Shown piece by piece: positions 23,481-35,225 of a DNA stretch of 64,000 bases (position 1 is the first letter of the stretch; every line of letters starts with the position of its first letter). This stretch comes from Trebouxia sp. TZW2008 (taxonomy: Eukaryota; Chlorophyta; Trebouxiophyceae; Trebouxiales; Trebouxiaceae): the NCBI GenBank assembly GCA_002118135.1, contig BDIU01000186.1, forward strand, positions 1 through 64,000. Reading direction: 5' to 3'. A program made the position numbers and the translations under genes. Under the pieces are notes generated by a model. The model did not search any database. It was not told where the DNA came from and saw nothing but the letters and a program-made list of their open reading frames with translations.

Positions 23481-23782
23481 CCTCGCAATGCCCTGCTATC
23501 AACAGCACCACCAAGGCAGCTCTTGCCCATTATACAACAGAAACTTGCCACTTTCAGAAGGCGTAAACTTCACCACCAGCTCCGGCATAAGTTGGATGCT
23601 TGGCTGTGGTGTGAAGGACGGCTGCCGATAGCTCTCACAATGCCCTGCTACCAACCGCATCACCAAGGCAGCTCTTGCCCATCATACAACAGAAACTTGC
23701 CACTGTCACAAGGCGTAAACTTAACCACCAGCATCGGCGTGGGTTGGGTGCCTTGCTGTAGCGTGAAGGACGGCTGCCGATA
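23481..23782 (-). repeat. Two extra tandem copies of the last coding stretch of the first SDR
   Basis: Copies at 23481-23631 and 23632-23782 repeat 23783-23940 with a period of about 151 bp. On the minus strand each still reads like GKFLLY(N/D)GQELPW near the end. They lie beyond the real stop codon at 23812 and keep no full frame. Confidence 0.9.
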
Positions 23783-23811
23783 GCTCTCACAATGCCCTGC
23801 TACCAACCGCA

Positions 23812-24992
23812 TCACCAAGGCAGCTCTTGCCCGTTGTACAACAGAAACTTGCCACTTTCAGAAGGCGTCAATTTGAGCACCAGCTTCAGCATGGCTTTGA
23901 TGCTTTGCTGTGGTGTCAAGGATGGCTGCCGCTTTGCTGTACCGCTCTCATCAGTGTACACATGCTGCATGAGGTACTGCCACATGCCTGTGCTCACATC
24001 ACCAGGGTCCAGACTTACAACTGTGAAGCCCTTGTCCTTCAAGTCATTAGCCAGCACAGTTGTCTCTGCATTGCATGATTCCGTTTCACAGCATGACCAG
24101 TATCCAGTGTGAGTTTGCCCCAGCATAACTTTGTCTAAGAAAGCATGGATCTAAATTTGCCCACAGAAGGGGAGAGGAGGCAAGTGACAATGGCAACATG
24201 ACCTGATGCATCGCATGACCCCATTTTGCAGCCTGAGCAGTGTGCAATTGGCATGAATGCAAGCATGCCTTTATTTGGAAAAGCATAAACATGAATCAAT
24301 CTCAGAGAAGGGGAGGAATAGAAACGTGATACTGGCGGCATGACGTGGTGCATTGCATGAAACCATCTGTAGCACGACCAATGTTTGGCATATGTGCAAG
24401 CATCACTTCATTTCATGTCGCATGAATATGAATGCGCTGGGAGAACGGGCAGGTCAGGATATTGATTCATTCATAACGTGTACTAGACAGGCTCAGCAGG
24501 CACAGCTAAGCAGGTTTGGGAGCAATAAACTGTCTCCAACCAATTTATTCCTATGCTAATCTACACCACTTGTATTGGACATGAAGGGAATCTGCAACAA
24601 TGGCAATACATCATCATGAGCAATAGCATGGCTATACATTGACTGCATTACAGTATTGCTGTCATTACTATAAGCATCCAGTGACCTGTTCAACAGAAGC
24701 ACTTACCCATGTTGATTGCGACCTTTGAGGCACGATAGCTGAGTGCTAGGCTGGCTTCACTGAGCCCGTCTTGGTGGATGAATCCATAGCATCTGCTTAG
24801 GCTCGCAGCATTGGAGCTGATGTGAATGATGGTCTTCTTCTTGCCGGCTTTCAGCAAAGGCAGGAAGGTCTTGGTGACAGAGAAAGTGCCAACCACATTG
24901 ATTAGTAGCACCTGCTTGAAGTCATCAATGTCCCTGCAGGAATGGTATACTCATGTTGCAAGTTCTCAGGTACACTTGCCTTGCTTGTGCTA

Positions 24993-25025
<33 letters not shown>

Positions 25026-26026
25026 CTGTTAGTGCTGCCACTGCTGTTGCTGCTGCTGCCGGCCTTGCACAACAGTGTGTGTCTTTTGTGCTCCTGAGTC
25101 AAGCGCGTCTTGATGTATCTCTGGTCAAAGGGGTCCAGAAGATGGGCATACAGTAAACGTCAGGGTGCAGCAGATCAAGTCCACTGCATGTCACAGGCAA
25201 GCTTGCTGTGCCCATGCCGGAAAACAACATAAGATGTCAAAGAAGCAAATTGCGCATAAAGGACCATTTATGCAACAGCATAGATGCCTCATGGCAAGTG
25301 TCACTGTATGTTGACAGGAACATGCATCAGCTTACTATCTGGCAGTAGATTGCGCACTCACTGTTCTGCAACAGTTGGGTAGGTGCCAAGAATGCCAGCA
25401 TTGTTGATCAGATAGTCAATCCCTTGGGGGTGTACATCCTTGACAAGTGCAGCTGCAGCCTGTACGCAGCAGTAAAAAGAAAGCTCATATTGAAGAGGAA
25501 AGGACTTGCGTAACCCACACGAGGTGTGCTGGACTGTCAGAGCCAGAAGTACAGTACTGTATCCTTCTCAAGAGACACTTGATATATGGACATTCTGAAT
25601 AGAAGGTCAATGCAATTGGGAACCAAGAACTGTATTGTGACTGCAATGGTATCTCTGGGCAAAATCACCCCAGTAAAACGAAAATTTCCTTAGTACCCGA
25701 CGCAACTGTTATGTAGAGAAATTACTATACTTTCACACTGACTTGCCTGGATAGTATCGGCATCAAGAAGCTCCATCTTCACCACAAGCAACCTGTCTTT
25801 GAACTCGTCCTGCAGTTTGTCTAGGCCATCGAAGTCGTCAATGGGTCTTGCTGCCGCTATGACGCTTGTGTTCGGCAGGGCCAGCACCTGCAGTCTACAG
25901 CCTGCTTGTCCAAGCTCGCACAGCGAACATCAGCACTCCAAACTACTTGCATTTGCGCACCTGTGTCACCCACTGAAGCCCCATGCCCCTGTTTGCTCCT
26001 GTGATCAGCCAAACTGCGTTGGCCAT
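23812..26026 (-). CDS. Short-chain dehydrogenase/reductase, C-factor-like (copy A)
   Basis: Five exons in phase: 26026-25961, 25887-25747, 25459-25362, 24933-24707 and 24065-23812, giving 261 residues, a normal SDR length. It has the NAD(P)-binding TGANRGMG at residues 9-16, NNAG at 88-91, the catalytic Ser in HISS near 141 and the active-site YRASK (Tyr168, Lys172). The C-terminal end is GKFLLYNGQELPW. It should be a soluble NAD(P)H-dependent oxidoreductase; the substrate cannot be told. The intron after exon 2 starts GCAAGT (GC-AG). Exon lengths 141, 98 and 227 match copy B exactly, so the two arose by duplication. The gene is followed by tandem copies of its own end. Confidence 0.9.
24985..25060. 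repeat. Imperfect CTG/TTG microsatellite
   Basis: A run of CTG, TTG and similar triplets lies in intron 3 of SDR copy A. It encodes poly-Cys, poly-Ala or poly-Ser in the various frames, none of it part of the gene. Confidence 0.85.
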
Positions 26027-26562
26027 GTTACGTCTTTCGCAGTGTAGCTTGACGAGAGTCTGCTGGGGCAAGCAGCCGTCCTAGCGCTGCTCCTAGCGCT
26101 GGTCTGTGGACTGTGTTGCGTTGTTGCAGCTATGCTCTGCATGCTTGCGGAAACGAGAGAGCCTTGGACGGGCGCTGCGAGAAATTGCGTTCGAGTTCAT
26201 AATTTGTCATCAAGTCGCTGTCCAAGAAGTTGCTCTGCCGACCCGACGCATGCAGGGCAGACTGGCAAAGGCACTTACATCAGGCGCAGGAATCACCGCG
26301 TTGACACATTTGGCGAGTGATAGCGGTAGTTTGAGTGAGCTGATGGCAGGTCTGAATTTGCCGTACACAATTCTTGATTGCAGTCAAAACCTCTAGAATG
26401 CCAATTGGCACACACAGTCTGAGAGGTCACACCAACTGCAATGACTTTCATGGTCTGGCTCAACCCGTAAATACAGTACACTGGTGTATGGTGAAACAAC
26501 GAACTTTGCAGCTGGTAGCTTGCAAAACCTAGGCAGCCTATGATATCATGTCAAATACACAG
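26027..26562. other. Intergenic between the two minus-strand SDR genes
   Basis: It should contain the promoter of copy A and the 3' flank of copy B. Plus-strand open frames at 26106-26396 have no family match and no splice support. Confidence 0.5.
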
Positions 26563-28076
26563 TCACCATGGCACCTGACTGCCATCATATAGGAAGAATT
26601 TGCCTGAATCCTTGGGCGTCAAGTTAGTGATGACTTGCAGCATAGCTTGCACGCTCTGCTGTGGTGTCAAGTGCGGGCGTCTCCAGCCTTCCATGTTTCC
26701 CTTGCTTGCATCAGTGAAGACATTGTCAGCCAAATACTTCCACATGACTGTGTCCACTTCACCAGGGTGTATACTGATGACCCTGAAACCTTCAGTCTTC
26801 AGATCATTGGCCAGAACTGTGGTCTCTGCAATAAAACAAAGTCTCTGAGTCCATTGCAATGCTGAGAAATTGAGTTTGAGCAGTCCCACACGTTTCATTC
26901 TTTATCTGCCTTACTGCTGCCAACAGTCTCAAAATGGTCATCATGACACTTCAGAGCTGCAGCACTGGCAACGCCATTGCAAGTATGCAAGGCAAGGAAG
27001 CAGTATCACAACGATCTGCCCATGTATGCATGAAGCTAGGCATGCAACAGGAGGGTGCATATGAGACACGCCTTGAGTTGTGCAGCTCACCCATATTGAT
27101 GGACACCTTTGAAATGCGGTAGCTTAATGCCATGCCTGCATCAGAGTGGGTTTGAGACTGGACAAAAGATGCATTATTGCTCAGGCTGGAGGCTATCGAG
27201 CTGGTATGGACTATTGTCTTCTGCTGCCCGGCTTTTAGCAATGGCAAGAAAGCCTTAGTCACTGAGAAGGTGCCGACAACATTTGTCAGAAGGGTCTGCT
27301 GCAGCTCTTCCAGGGTTCTGCATGTCAGCAAGCACAACGATATTGATGTAGGGTTTGAACTTATGCACATATAGGCAGAGTCCTATGCTCGCGCATCACA
27401 TCCATTGCACAGCAAGGGGGGAAAAGCACATCTGTGGCAAGCTTGCACTCAAGTGCAACATTGTGTGAGACTTGCTGCAGATGTGTGCATGTACGCATGA
27501 CTCACTGGTCTGCTATTGAAGAGTAGCTGCCGAGCACGCCTGCATTGTTGATCAGGTAATCTATGCCCTGGGGGTGAGCCTGCTGCACTTCTACAGCTGC
27601 AGCCTGCAAGCAGGTGAGCGTGCAGGGTGTGTCGACTAGCGGTTGCCTCAGGGCTTGCCAAGTAGTCAAGAGCAACCAAACAAGTCAGGCAAAATCATGA
27701 AAGACTCCATGGAGGCTTGTGCACGCGCACACCTGAATCATGGCCGGACTTGTCAGCTCCAGCTCAACGACCATAAGCCGCCTTGGAAACTTTTCACGCA
27801 GCTGCCTCAGCTCGGTGGTATCGTCTGCTGGTCTCGCCGCAGCAACAACGCTCGTGCCTTGTCGGGATAAGATCTGCAGTTGGTAGCCGTTGCAGTCAGT
27901 GAGTCTCTACAACATGAGCGCGCGTCCGAGCTGTGCCGGTGCGTGACGGACGTCAACGGTTACTAAAGCACCTCAGATACGTATGCGTAGCCCATGCCAC
28001 GGTTGGACCCTGTCACGACCCAGACCGTTTGTTTGCGGCCATGGCCGTTTGATTCACCCATGTTCACGCCGTTCAT
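26563..28076 (-). CDS. Short-chain dehydrogenase/reductase, C-factor-like (copy B)
   Basis: Exons 28076-27972, 27873-27733, 27603-27506, 27317-27091 and 26825-26563 join in phase to 277 residues. The first in-frame ATG is at 28076; ATG 28061 is an alternative. It has TGSNRGMG, DYLINNAG, a catalytic Ser in HTSS, YRISK as active site and the ending GKFFLYDGSQVPW. It is a paralogue of copy A, with the same phases and three exons of identical length, but here every donor is GT. Copy A echoes are not mirrored here. It is divergent from the third SDR, with about 400 bp between the starts. The substrate is unknown. Confidence 0.9.
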
Positions 28077-28472
28077 GTCTGCTCACGCGCAAGCACTCTG
28101 GCGCAGCACTGAATGCAGATGCGACTCTAGGCCCTGCAGCCCTGTAGTCGAGGTCATGACGTCGGCGCCTGAAGGTGAAGCTGGACGAATATCACTGATG
28201 ACACTTCTCGGTGTCAACAAGATTTCTCGAGCTCGCGGGTGTTGAGGCCGAGTGGCGGGCATTCGAGTTCTTCCTAAGATCTTGCTAAGATTGCCACTGA
28301 CGCCATTGTACCGCAGCTGCATCACTTCCTGGGTCAAACCAGGACATGTTTCTCAAGTTCAGGGCTGTCGGATAGGTCGCATACTGCTGCCAAATTGTAG
28401 AGAATGCTGCAGATGTGACGCTTCGCTGTCTTTGGCCATTTCCGCGCCAGTTCGCTGAACTTCGGCACCGCA
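28077..28472. promoter_or_regulatory. Divergent promoter region shared by two SDR genes
   Basis: This 396-bp gap separates the start codons of copy B (-) and the FabG-like SDR (+). I see no defined element in it. Its role is inferred from layout only. Confidence 0.4.
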
Positions 28473-30374
28473 ATGGCGAACGGGACTGCCACTCATGAAT
28501 TATCGCAGTATGCGCAGTATCCGGATTTGCCGGGTCGCAAAGTCCTCGTCACAGGCACGCGTATTCGCCCGCTCGGCATGTGCAACGCAGCACCGACGAC
28601 CTGTGCAGCCTAGCCATAGACCTGTCGTCATAGTGTCTCATGCGCCTGCAGGCAGCTCATCCGGCATCGGCAAAGCCGTTGCGCTGGCTTTTGCTTCACA
28701 AGTCAGCAACGGGAAGAGCAGTAACACTCGCATATGTGTCACCTCTAGATCGTCGAGCCGGCTGCAGCTCGTTGTAAGCGAACTGCAGAAGCTTGGTGCA
28801 GAGGCTTCTGCTGTCACTGGTGATCTCACTGTGGTGGATGATTGCACCAACATTGTCAACGAAGCTGTAAGGGTGCTGTATATGGACAGCATTGACTCTG
28901 CATGCATGCAGCTATGGCTAGATGGTAGCAAGCATCACTGCGTTCCTATGAACCTTGCTTTCCTTTACATTCAGAGTTAAGGGTTACTAAGGCAACAGCA
29001 TGCAGGCCAGACTCATGGGTGGTTTGGACATCCTTGTGAACAGCGGTAAGCTATCAAGTCCTACTGCCAGTACTCAACTCTTGCCAAGCAATGTGAACGC
29101 TGCAATGCACTGAGGACTGCAGCTGCAGCAGCGCTGCAAACTCAACATTGTGCAATGTTTAGTTCACAACATCATGCAGCATAGTTCACAACATCATGCA
29201 GCATGTGTTTAGCTCAAAACATCAGGCAGCAGAGGGCTGGTGCAACATCAACACTGCATCCATTGCATCAGATATAAGCACTTTGAACAGACAGAAATAC
29301 GATTTACTTGCAGGAGCCACTTTTACAGACATTGGAGCTGCAAATCACGGCAACTGTAGTGAGCTTGACTTTCAGGAAAGCTACAAGATTCACGTCGCAT
29401 CAACAGTAGCAACCACACAGGTACATGTTGTAGCGACTGATTGTATAGTGGGCTCTGCACTGAGCTTGCCTATACCGGCCACATCCATTTGTTTCACATG
29501 ATGTGCATCAAGCTGCATCTAGCCAGAACTTGATGCATTTGGAAGCAGAGATGCTGCTGACTATGCCTCACTTGCAAATATGACAGCTATAGCATGCACT
29601 GTAGGACCCAGAAGCAGACCTCAGCCCTGCTACAGCAGGCCTGAGTGCTGCTTTTGCGCAAAACTACTCGGCACTGGTGTCACTTGTGATGGCTATACCG
29701 TGGCTACACAGTAGTACTGTAGCACATAGTGCAAAGCAATACCTGACAAGCATAACAATGGCTGTCAGAGCCCTGCCAGTGCTGATGCAAACTGCTGCCA
29801 AAGTGCTACTGAAAGAATTGTCATCATTTGCAAATTCTTTGCACTCACCAACTGCAGGCTGCAATACCTCACTTGAAGAAGAGCAAGGGTGCTATTGTGA
29901 ACATCAGTTCAGTTGCAAGTGAGGTCAACATGCCCGCTCAGATTGCGTACTGCACTGCAAAGGCCATGCAGGACTCGGTGAGCAGCAACATCAGCCAAAA
30001 TGCATGGATTTGCATCATCACACAGTTTGACACTTGAAGGTCACTTGGGCATAAACAAATCTGTGACAGCACTCACGTCTAAGCTGATGCATACGCCGCA
30101 CAGATTTACACATCACACAATTGGTGTGAAGATGCCTGGTGGAATTTGTCACTCGCCGCAGGCGGAAATTCATTACACAGGCATAACATGACCAAAACAC
30201 CAGACTTGCAGCTTGCAAAAGCATGTCTGAAGGTGGCCGTGCTGTTCCAAACATGTTATTGAAAACTTTTAATGAGCAAGTATCAGCAAGCCTGGCTGTC
30301 GCATGCAGTAGAATTGTCAGGACTTGATAATGATATTGTCTGTATGACACCCTGCTGGGGCCCTACGACAGCAA

Positions 30375-30422
<48 letters not shown>

Positions 30423-32105
30423 ACGCTCCCTAGACTGTCTGACTGATTGATTGATTAAATGATCGACTCTTTGACTGTTTGATCGATTGAATCTCTGACT
30501 GTGTAATCAATTGATTGACTATCTGTTTGATTGATTGACTGACTGCAGGTCACACGCAACTATGCCATGCGGTATGCCAAGGAGGGCATCAGGGTCAATT
30601 CAGTCAATCCAGGCTATTGCCTCACAGATGTCTTTGGTGAGTGGTACTTTCATGCTATATTTCTGGGATTGCTGACAAGGTGGCCATGTTGAACCAGGAT
30701 TATGCTCATGCAAACTTGCATGAATGAGTATCATGTATGGCAACTGACAATGGCTGCAAATACATTGGCCAAGGAAAACGGGATTAGCAGAGTGGACTGT
30801 GTGACCTGACGGTTCTGCAGTTGTGTGCTGTGCAAGTGCTGAGACTAGCTAGCATGTACTGTCTGTTGAGTCTCTGATGATGTCAGTGCTCACACGGTCT
30901 AAAGTAAGCCTGGTGACTGTCAACAGCTGCAGATACATGGGTCAGCGAGAAGGGAACGAGCAGAGCTGCTTGTGTGATTCGACAGTGCTGCGTCCTTGTG
31001 CTATGCAAATGCTGAGACTAGCAGACATGTGTTGTCTATTGATTCTCCAGGCGATGTCAATGATGGCATGACCTGCAGTGCACCTGTTCACTGCTCCAAC
31101 AGTCACCACAAGTGTGCCTTGAGACTGCGCAGCACTCCATCAGCCACTGGGCAGTCAGCATGATGTGACAATGCACTGCTGCGGATACATTGGCCAAGGA
31201 AAAAGGCATGAGCAGAGCTGACTGCAGTGCTTGCCTCATACTACTGCGTGTTATGCACTGCGTATCACATATCATGGATAGAGAATCATGTGTGACAATT
31301 CACTGCTGCAGATACATTGGCCAAGGAGAAAGGGATGAGCAGAGCTGACTGTGAGGCAAGCACTGCAGTCAAGCATCCCATGGGCCGCAATGCAACCCCT
31401 CAAGACATTGCTGCAGCTGTACTCTTCTTGTCATCACAATCAGCTTCCTTCATCACAGGTGATGATCTCGCATTGATCTTTTGGGCATCAAGCAACTCCT
31501 CAAGACATTGCTGCAGCTGTACAGTTTCTATCATCGCAGTCAGCTGCCTTGATCACAGAAATTGATCTTCTATCAACTTTCTGGGCAGCATGAAATTCCG
31601 TATGACATTACTGCAACCGTCTTGTTTCCTGTCATTACAGTCAACTTACTGCATCACAGGTATTGATCTTCTGTTGTTTTTTCTTGCCTCTTGCAAAAAC
31701 CCCTCAAGACGTTGCTGCAGCTGTACTCTTCCTGTCATCACAGTCGGCTTCCTTCATCACAGGTGTAATTGACCTTCTATCTTTTGTACATCATGCACCA
31801 TACACATAAAGAAAGCGTGCTAGTTAGGCAGAAAGGCCTTGCCAGATGTTCTTAGCTGCCAAGCAACTGTCTTTGAGCAGCCTGGTCTGTACACATGCTG
31901 AGTAACTTCAAATACCTTGATCAAGAATGCGACTAATGAAGGTATCATGTGCAGCAGGATGACGCCTTGCGGCATTTCACCTTTCCAACACCAATCAAAC
32001 TGCTCTGCAGGTGCCATTCTTCACGTCAGTGGTGGGACAACACTCACAAGCTGGCTGAATCTGGAGGACCAGCCAAAAGTCGAGAATATTGCCAACAGTC
32101 AATAA
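28473..32105 (+). CDS. FabG-like short-chain dehydrogenase/reductase
   Basis: Exons 28473-28554, 28652-28866, 29006-29045, 29314-29420, 29858-29977, 30549-30636, 31312-31458 and 32011-32105 give 297 residues with all phases consistent. Landmarks are VTGSSSGIGKAVA (glycine motif, residues 26-38), GGLDILVNSG, NISSVASE, the active-site YCTAK (Tyr179, Lys183), IRVNSVNPGYCLTDVF and the ending FITGAILHVSGG. The usual NNAG motif is NSGG here. The gene resembles 3-oxoacyl-ACP reductase-type and quinone-type SDRs; the substrate is unknown. The donor after exon 1 is GC (ACAG|GCACGC). No presequence stands out. Introns carry repeated copies of exon 7 edges. Confidence 0.9.
30377..30422. repeat. GCTT/TTGC microsatellite
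   Basis: About 11 units of GCTT in intron 5 of the FabG-like SDR, followed by degenerate GATTGATT and GACTGATT words to about 30545, which lead into the next acceptor. Confidence 0.95.
30756..31225 (+). repeat. Two echoes of the start of SDR exon 7
   Basis: The words ATACATTGGCCAAGGA and GCAGAG(C/T) occur at about 30756-30800 and 31180-31225, as at 31312-31355 in the exon. Both echoes carry a candidate AG or GCGG just before the copy, and the second still reads TLAKEKGMSRADC. Confidence 0.85.
31498..31761 (+). repeat. Three tandem echoes of the 3' end of SDR exon 7 with its donor
   Basis: Copies at 31498-31557, 31597-31660 and 31700-31761 repeat 31398-31458 (CCTCAAGACATTGCTGCAGC to CTTCATCACAG), with a period of about 100 bp. 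The last copy is the best preserved and ends CATCACAG|GTGTAA. The spacer with ATTGATCTTCT is repeated too. Confidence 0.9.
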
Positions 32106-32112
32106 AGTCATG

Positions 32113-32290
32113 CACTGTGGTGCGCTTTGCAGCATTATCATCACAGCTCTATAGGTGCGCTCAGCAGTGTCATCACAGCTCTATATCTGCGCTCTGCATT
32201 ATCATCATAGCTCTATACCTGCGCTCTGCAGCATCATCACCACAGCTGTACAGGTGCGCTCTGCAGTACCATCACAGCTCCATACACGCA
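32113..32290. repeat. 32-bp tandem repeat, about five copies
   Basis: Units contain ATCACAGCTCTATA followed by TGCGCTCTGCAG. They begin directly after the stop codon of the FabG-like SDR, so they are probably transcribed in its 3' UTR. Confidence 0.85.
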
Positions 32291-32496
32291 GAGGCCATGC
32301 AAAGCGAAGCATCCACCCAAAAGCTGTATCCCTAAACATCAAAGGCTTTTGGAAATGTGAACTGACAGAGATGCATGTCATTCTAGTGCTGAAGAGACAT
32401 CATGTGGCATAAGGTGTCAAACCTAGTGTCAGCTGCTTTACACGCTTACAGATGACCTCGCATGTCTTGACAGTCTTTAGTAGGCTGTCTGTTGTG

Positions 32497-33054
32497 TTAT
32501 GGGCTCAGCTTGAAGCGGCTATTGCTTGCATATAGTAGAAGGTCGACATTTGACGCTGTGTTTCCAGTCAACATGCTGAGCATGGTTGCACAGCTGGCAA
32601 AGGTCCATGCCTTCAGCTCAAGAGCAGCATCTTGAGCAGACAAAGAAAGTTGTAGTGACAAGAGGTCTCTGCTCATAAATGACAACAGTAATGTTTCTAG
32701 GCCATGCATGCGCTAGCAAGCAAAATGTACTGTCAGGATGCTCTTGAGCTTGACCTGTCTTCACTTTACTGCAGTTTGTTTGCTTCACAGTGGTTTTACA
32801 CTCATCGTGATCTCAAGCAGTGAATCACAATCATGCAACGCTACAAAGAACTCAAGCATCGTAGCAGTCGCTCTCCAAACTCTACAGCCATGGTCTGCTT
32901 TAAATCTTTCAAGTAACAGCAAGTCAGCTACAGCATGCTGACAAACTTCCAGAGATTCCCACCCAGCTAGCTCAAGCTGCATTGATTTTGCCATCTCGTT
33001 GGTGACCAAATTTGTCAACACATCGGCGGTTGTCCGTGCAAGCGCGGCGGCCAA
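32497..33054 (-). CDS. Small unknown protein, two exons
   Basis: Exon 33054-32802 starts MAAALARTTADVLTNLVTNE and contains LADHG-like helical sequence (ADLLLLERFKADHGCRVWRA). Exon 32630-32497 ends DLLLYASNSRFKLSP. The join is in phase, but the acceptor is CTCAAG rather than CAG. The product would be 128 residues. It is divergent from the TspO gene, with about 260 bp between the starts, and convergent with the SDR. No family is recognised and no catalytic motif is visible. Confidence 0.4.
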
Positions 33055-33312
33055 GGAAGTTCAGCAAGTTTTGAAAGCTGCATGACTAAACTTGCACGAT
33101 CGGATAATCCTGTCTGGGCTGCATCTAGCTCATCGTCTCGCAATCGTGGACGGCATCAGGTCACAGCGTTGACATGCAGGTGAGCAGACACTGTGCGCAG
33201 TGAGCATCGGGCGTACAGTGAAGTAGCAAAAGCTATGGGTGTCAGCCTTGCTTCGACGATCGAGAGAGCCAATCCTGGCTTGCTCGGAGCTTTGCCGCAG
33301 TAAGCGCACTGC

Positions 33313-34981
33313 ATGCCTGCCAAGCTGCCTGTAACGCAATGCGCAGCAGGACCCTCGTACAATCAAGTGCTTGATGCAGCTTGCGTATGGATGTGCAGAG
33401 CAGATGTCGGCCTGTTGACGTCCGGCGCTATCGTTTTCGGAGTCCAGCGCCTGGTACCAAGGATGGACCCATCTTGGTACCGTGAGCTGCGCAAACCAGA
33501 GTGAGGCGGCTGGCAAGGCCCATCAGTTCAGGTGTCGCTCCTTTGTAGTGAAGTCACAGCTCTGCCTGCTTGCAGATGGACTCCGCCCAACTGGGTGTTC
33601 CCTGCCATTTGGATTCCCCTGAAAATTGCCCAGTCGGTAATTTATACTAGCATGTTGTGACATTCGTGATTAAGCTTTGTATCTGCATTGACAGTTGTGA
33701 TCAGGACAGTGGGTGTGTAGGTCCAAAGACTGCTTTATAGTAATTGCGTCACGCAGGTCGCTTTATGGCTGGTATGGAAATCAAACCCTGACAAGGAGAA
33801 ATTGGCTGTGCCCCTTACAGTATTTGGCATCAGCCTTGCCTTGGGCAATTGGTGGAATGGTGAGGCATCAATATGCTGCAATGGCATGCAAGTGCAAATC
33901 ATCCCAGCACAGCATGCTAAGTCTTTCATGCTCTAAATGTCAATACTTGCATAACTCCGGTATGGGCTGGTGTTGTAGAGCGGCTCTCATAGTTGGGTAA
34001 CTCATCCCAGCTCAATATCTGTAGCAAAGCTGTGCAGCATGCTTGTGGTCATTGAGAACCAGAGGTCACTTGGGCATGAGAGTATCTGTGACACCACTCA
34101 CACCTAAGCTGATGCATATGCCGCACGATTCTGTAATGAAAATAGTCTTTACAAATGCTGTTGCTGATGCTGCTGCATCTGTGTTGTTGTACAGTAGCCT
34201 GCTTGCTTGTGGTCTTTGCACAGCTCTGTTACATCTGCCATGATGCCTGCTGGGGGTTAACAAACAGTCCTGCAGAAAACTAAGTGACATTGCAAATGCA
34301 GTTGTGTTCATGGGGCGCCATCAGCTAAAGCCTAGCCTCAAGTGGATGGGAGCTTTCTGGCTGTCAATTGCTGGTAAGCGCTACGTCACCTCTGCTTTTG
34401 CAGCTTCCATGCTGCTGTTGCAATAGTTGATCCTTGAGGCGCATGCATTGCAATCCTGTAGCCTGTCCTGATGCAGCTGCTTGACAATAATCCATTCGTT
34501 GTGCATTGACTGCTGGAAAAGGTCCTTGTTATTGTTGCAATAACCCATCATTGACTCGCATGCACTGCACTTCTGTGTCCTGTCCCCAATGCAGTTGCTT
34601 GATAGTAATCCGTCTAATGTGCGTTGAGTGCTGCAAAAGACTGGTCCTCCAGGCGTCTGATGCGTCCCACAATCGTACACCAACTTCTCCTTGTAAAGCA
34701 CTTGATGTAAGGACAACCTTGATGTCAGGACAATACAGTTGGGAAATCCTTTCACTGCAATGGCAACCTCCAGTAAGGACAATGCAATAAAGGCGCAAGT
34801 TTGTTGATAACCAAAGCAACTCTTACAAAGAGAAGTCACTGTATCCACAAGTTTGTGTGCAGGCACCATTGCAACTTTCCAGCCAGTGAGCCCATTGGCA
34901 GCTTTGCTGGTTGCGCCTACGCAGCTGTGGGTGACCATTGCGGCCAAGTTGAACTATGACATTGTCAAACTGAACAGTTAA
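33313..34981 (+). CDS. TSPO: TspO/MBR (translocator protein) family membrane protein
   Basis: Exons 33313-33500, 33576-33636, 33757-33859, 34302-34373 and 34863-34981 join in phase to 180 residues. The family signature is clear: SWYRELRKPEWTPPNWVFP, PAIWIPLKIAQSVALWLVW, LALGNWWNVVF, a fourth helix around LKWMGAFWLSIAGT and the last helix PLAALLVAPTQLWVTIAAKL. TspO proteins have five membrane helices and bind porphyrins and other tetrapyrroles. They sit in the mitochondrial outer membrane of animals and in secretory membranes of plants. The N-terminal 50 residues are not conserved. An upstream non-coding exon is possible. Intron 4 holds a tandem repeat and a MITE. Confidence 0.9.
34425..34660. 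repeat. Two-copy tandem repeat of about 118 bp in a TspO intron
   Basis: Shared words are CGCATGCA(T/C)TGCA, TGTCCTG or TGTCCCCAATGCAG(C/T)TGCTTGA, and TGCATTGACTGCTGGAAAAG against TGCGTTGAGTGCTGCAAAAG. It lies in intron 4, just upstream of MITE copy 3. Confidence 0.8.
34676..34843. mobile_element. MITE copy 3
   Basis: The element starts TACACCAACTTCTCCTTGTAA and ends TTACAAAGAGAAGTCACTGTA, giving clear terminal inverted repeats with TA at both ends. The interior GATGTAAGGACAAC is inverted relative to copies 1, 2 and 5. It ends 19 bp before the acceptor AG at 34862 of the TspO gene. Confidence 0.9.
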
Positions 34982-35225
34982 GCTGCAGATGGGTCTTCAA
35001 AAAGGCAATAGGTCACAGCTCTAGCGTGTCCAGTACACGTGACGCCATCTACATTGCAAATGCATTGCCAACTTTGTGGAAGGTAATGCCACCAAGCTTG
35101 GTTAAGGCAAACTCGATGCAAGTGACTAAATCAGTGAACATTTGTTGCATGAGGCAATGCCATGCTTGCTGATATGTTCATGATTAGGGCTGTCCGAGGG
35201 CTCGTCCTCCAACGCAATGACACTT

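Noticed and set aside
28495..28620. Direct readthrough of SDR exon 1 past 28554
   Set aside because: The GC-AG intron restores the complete TGSSSGIG motif, while readthrough destroys it.
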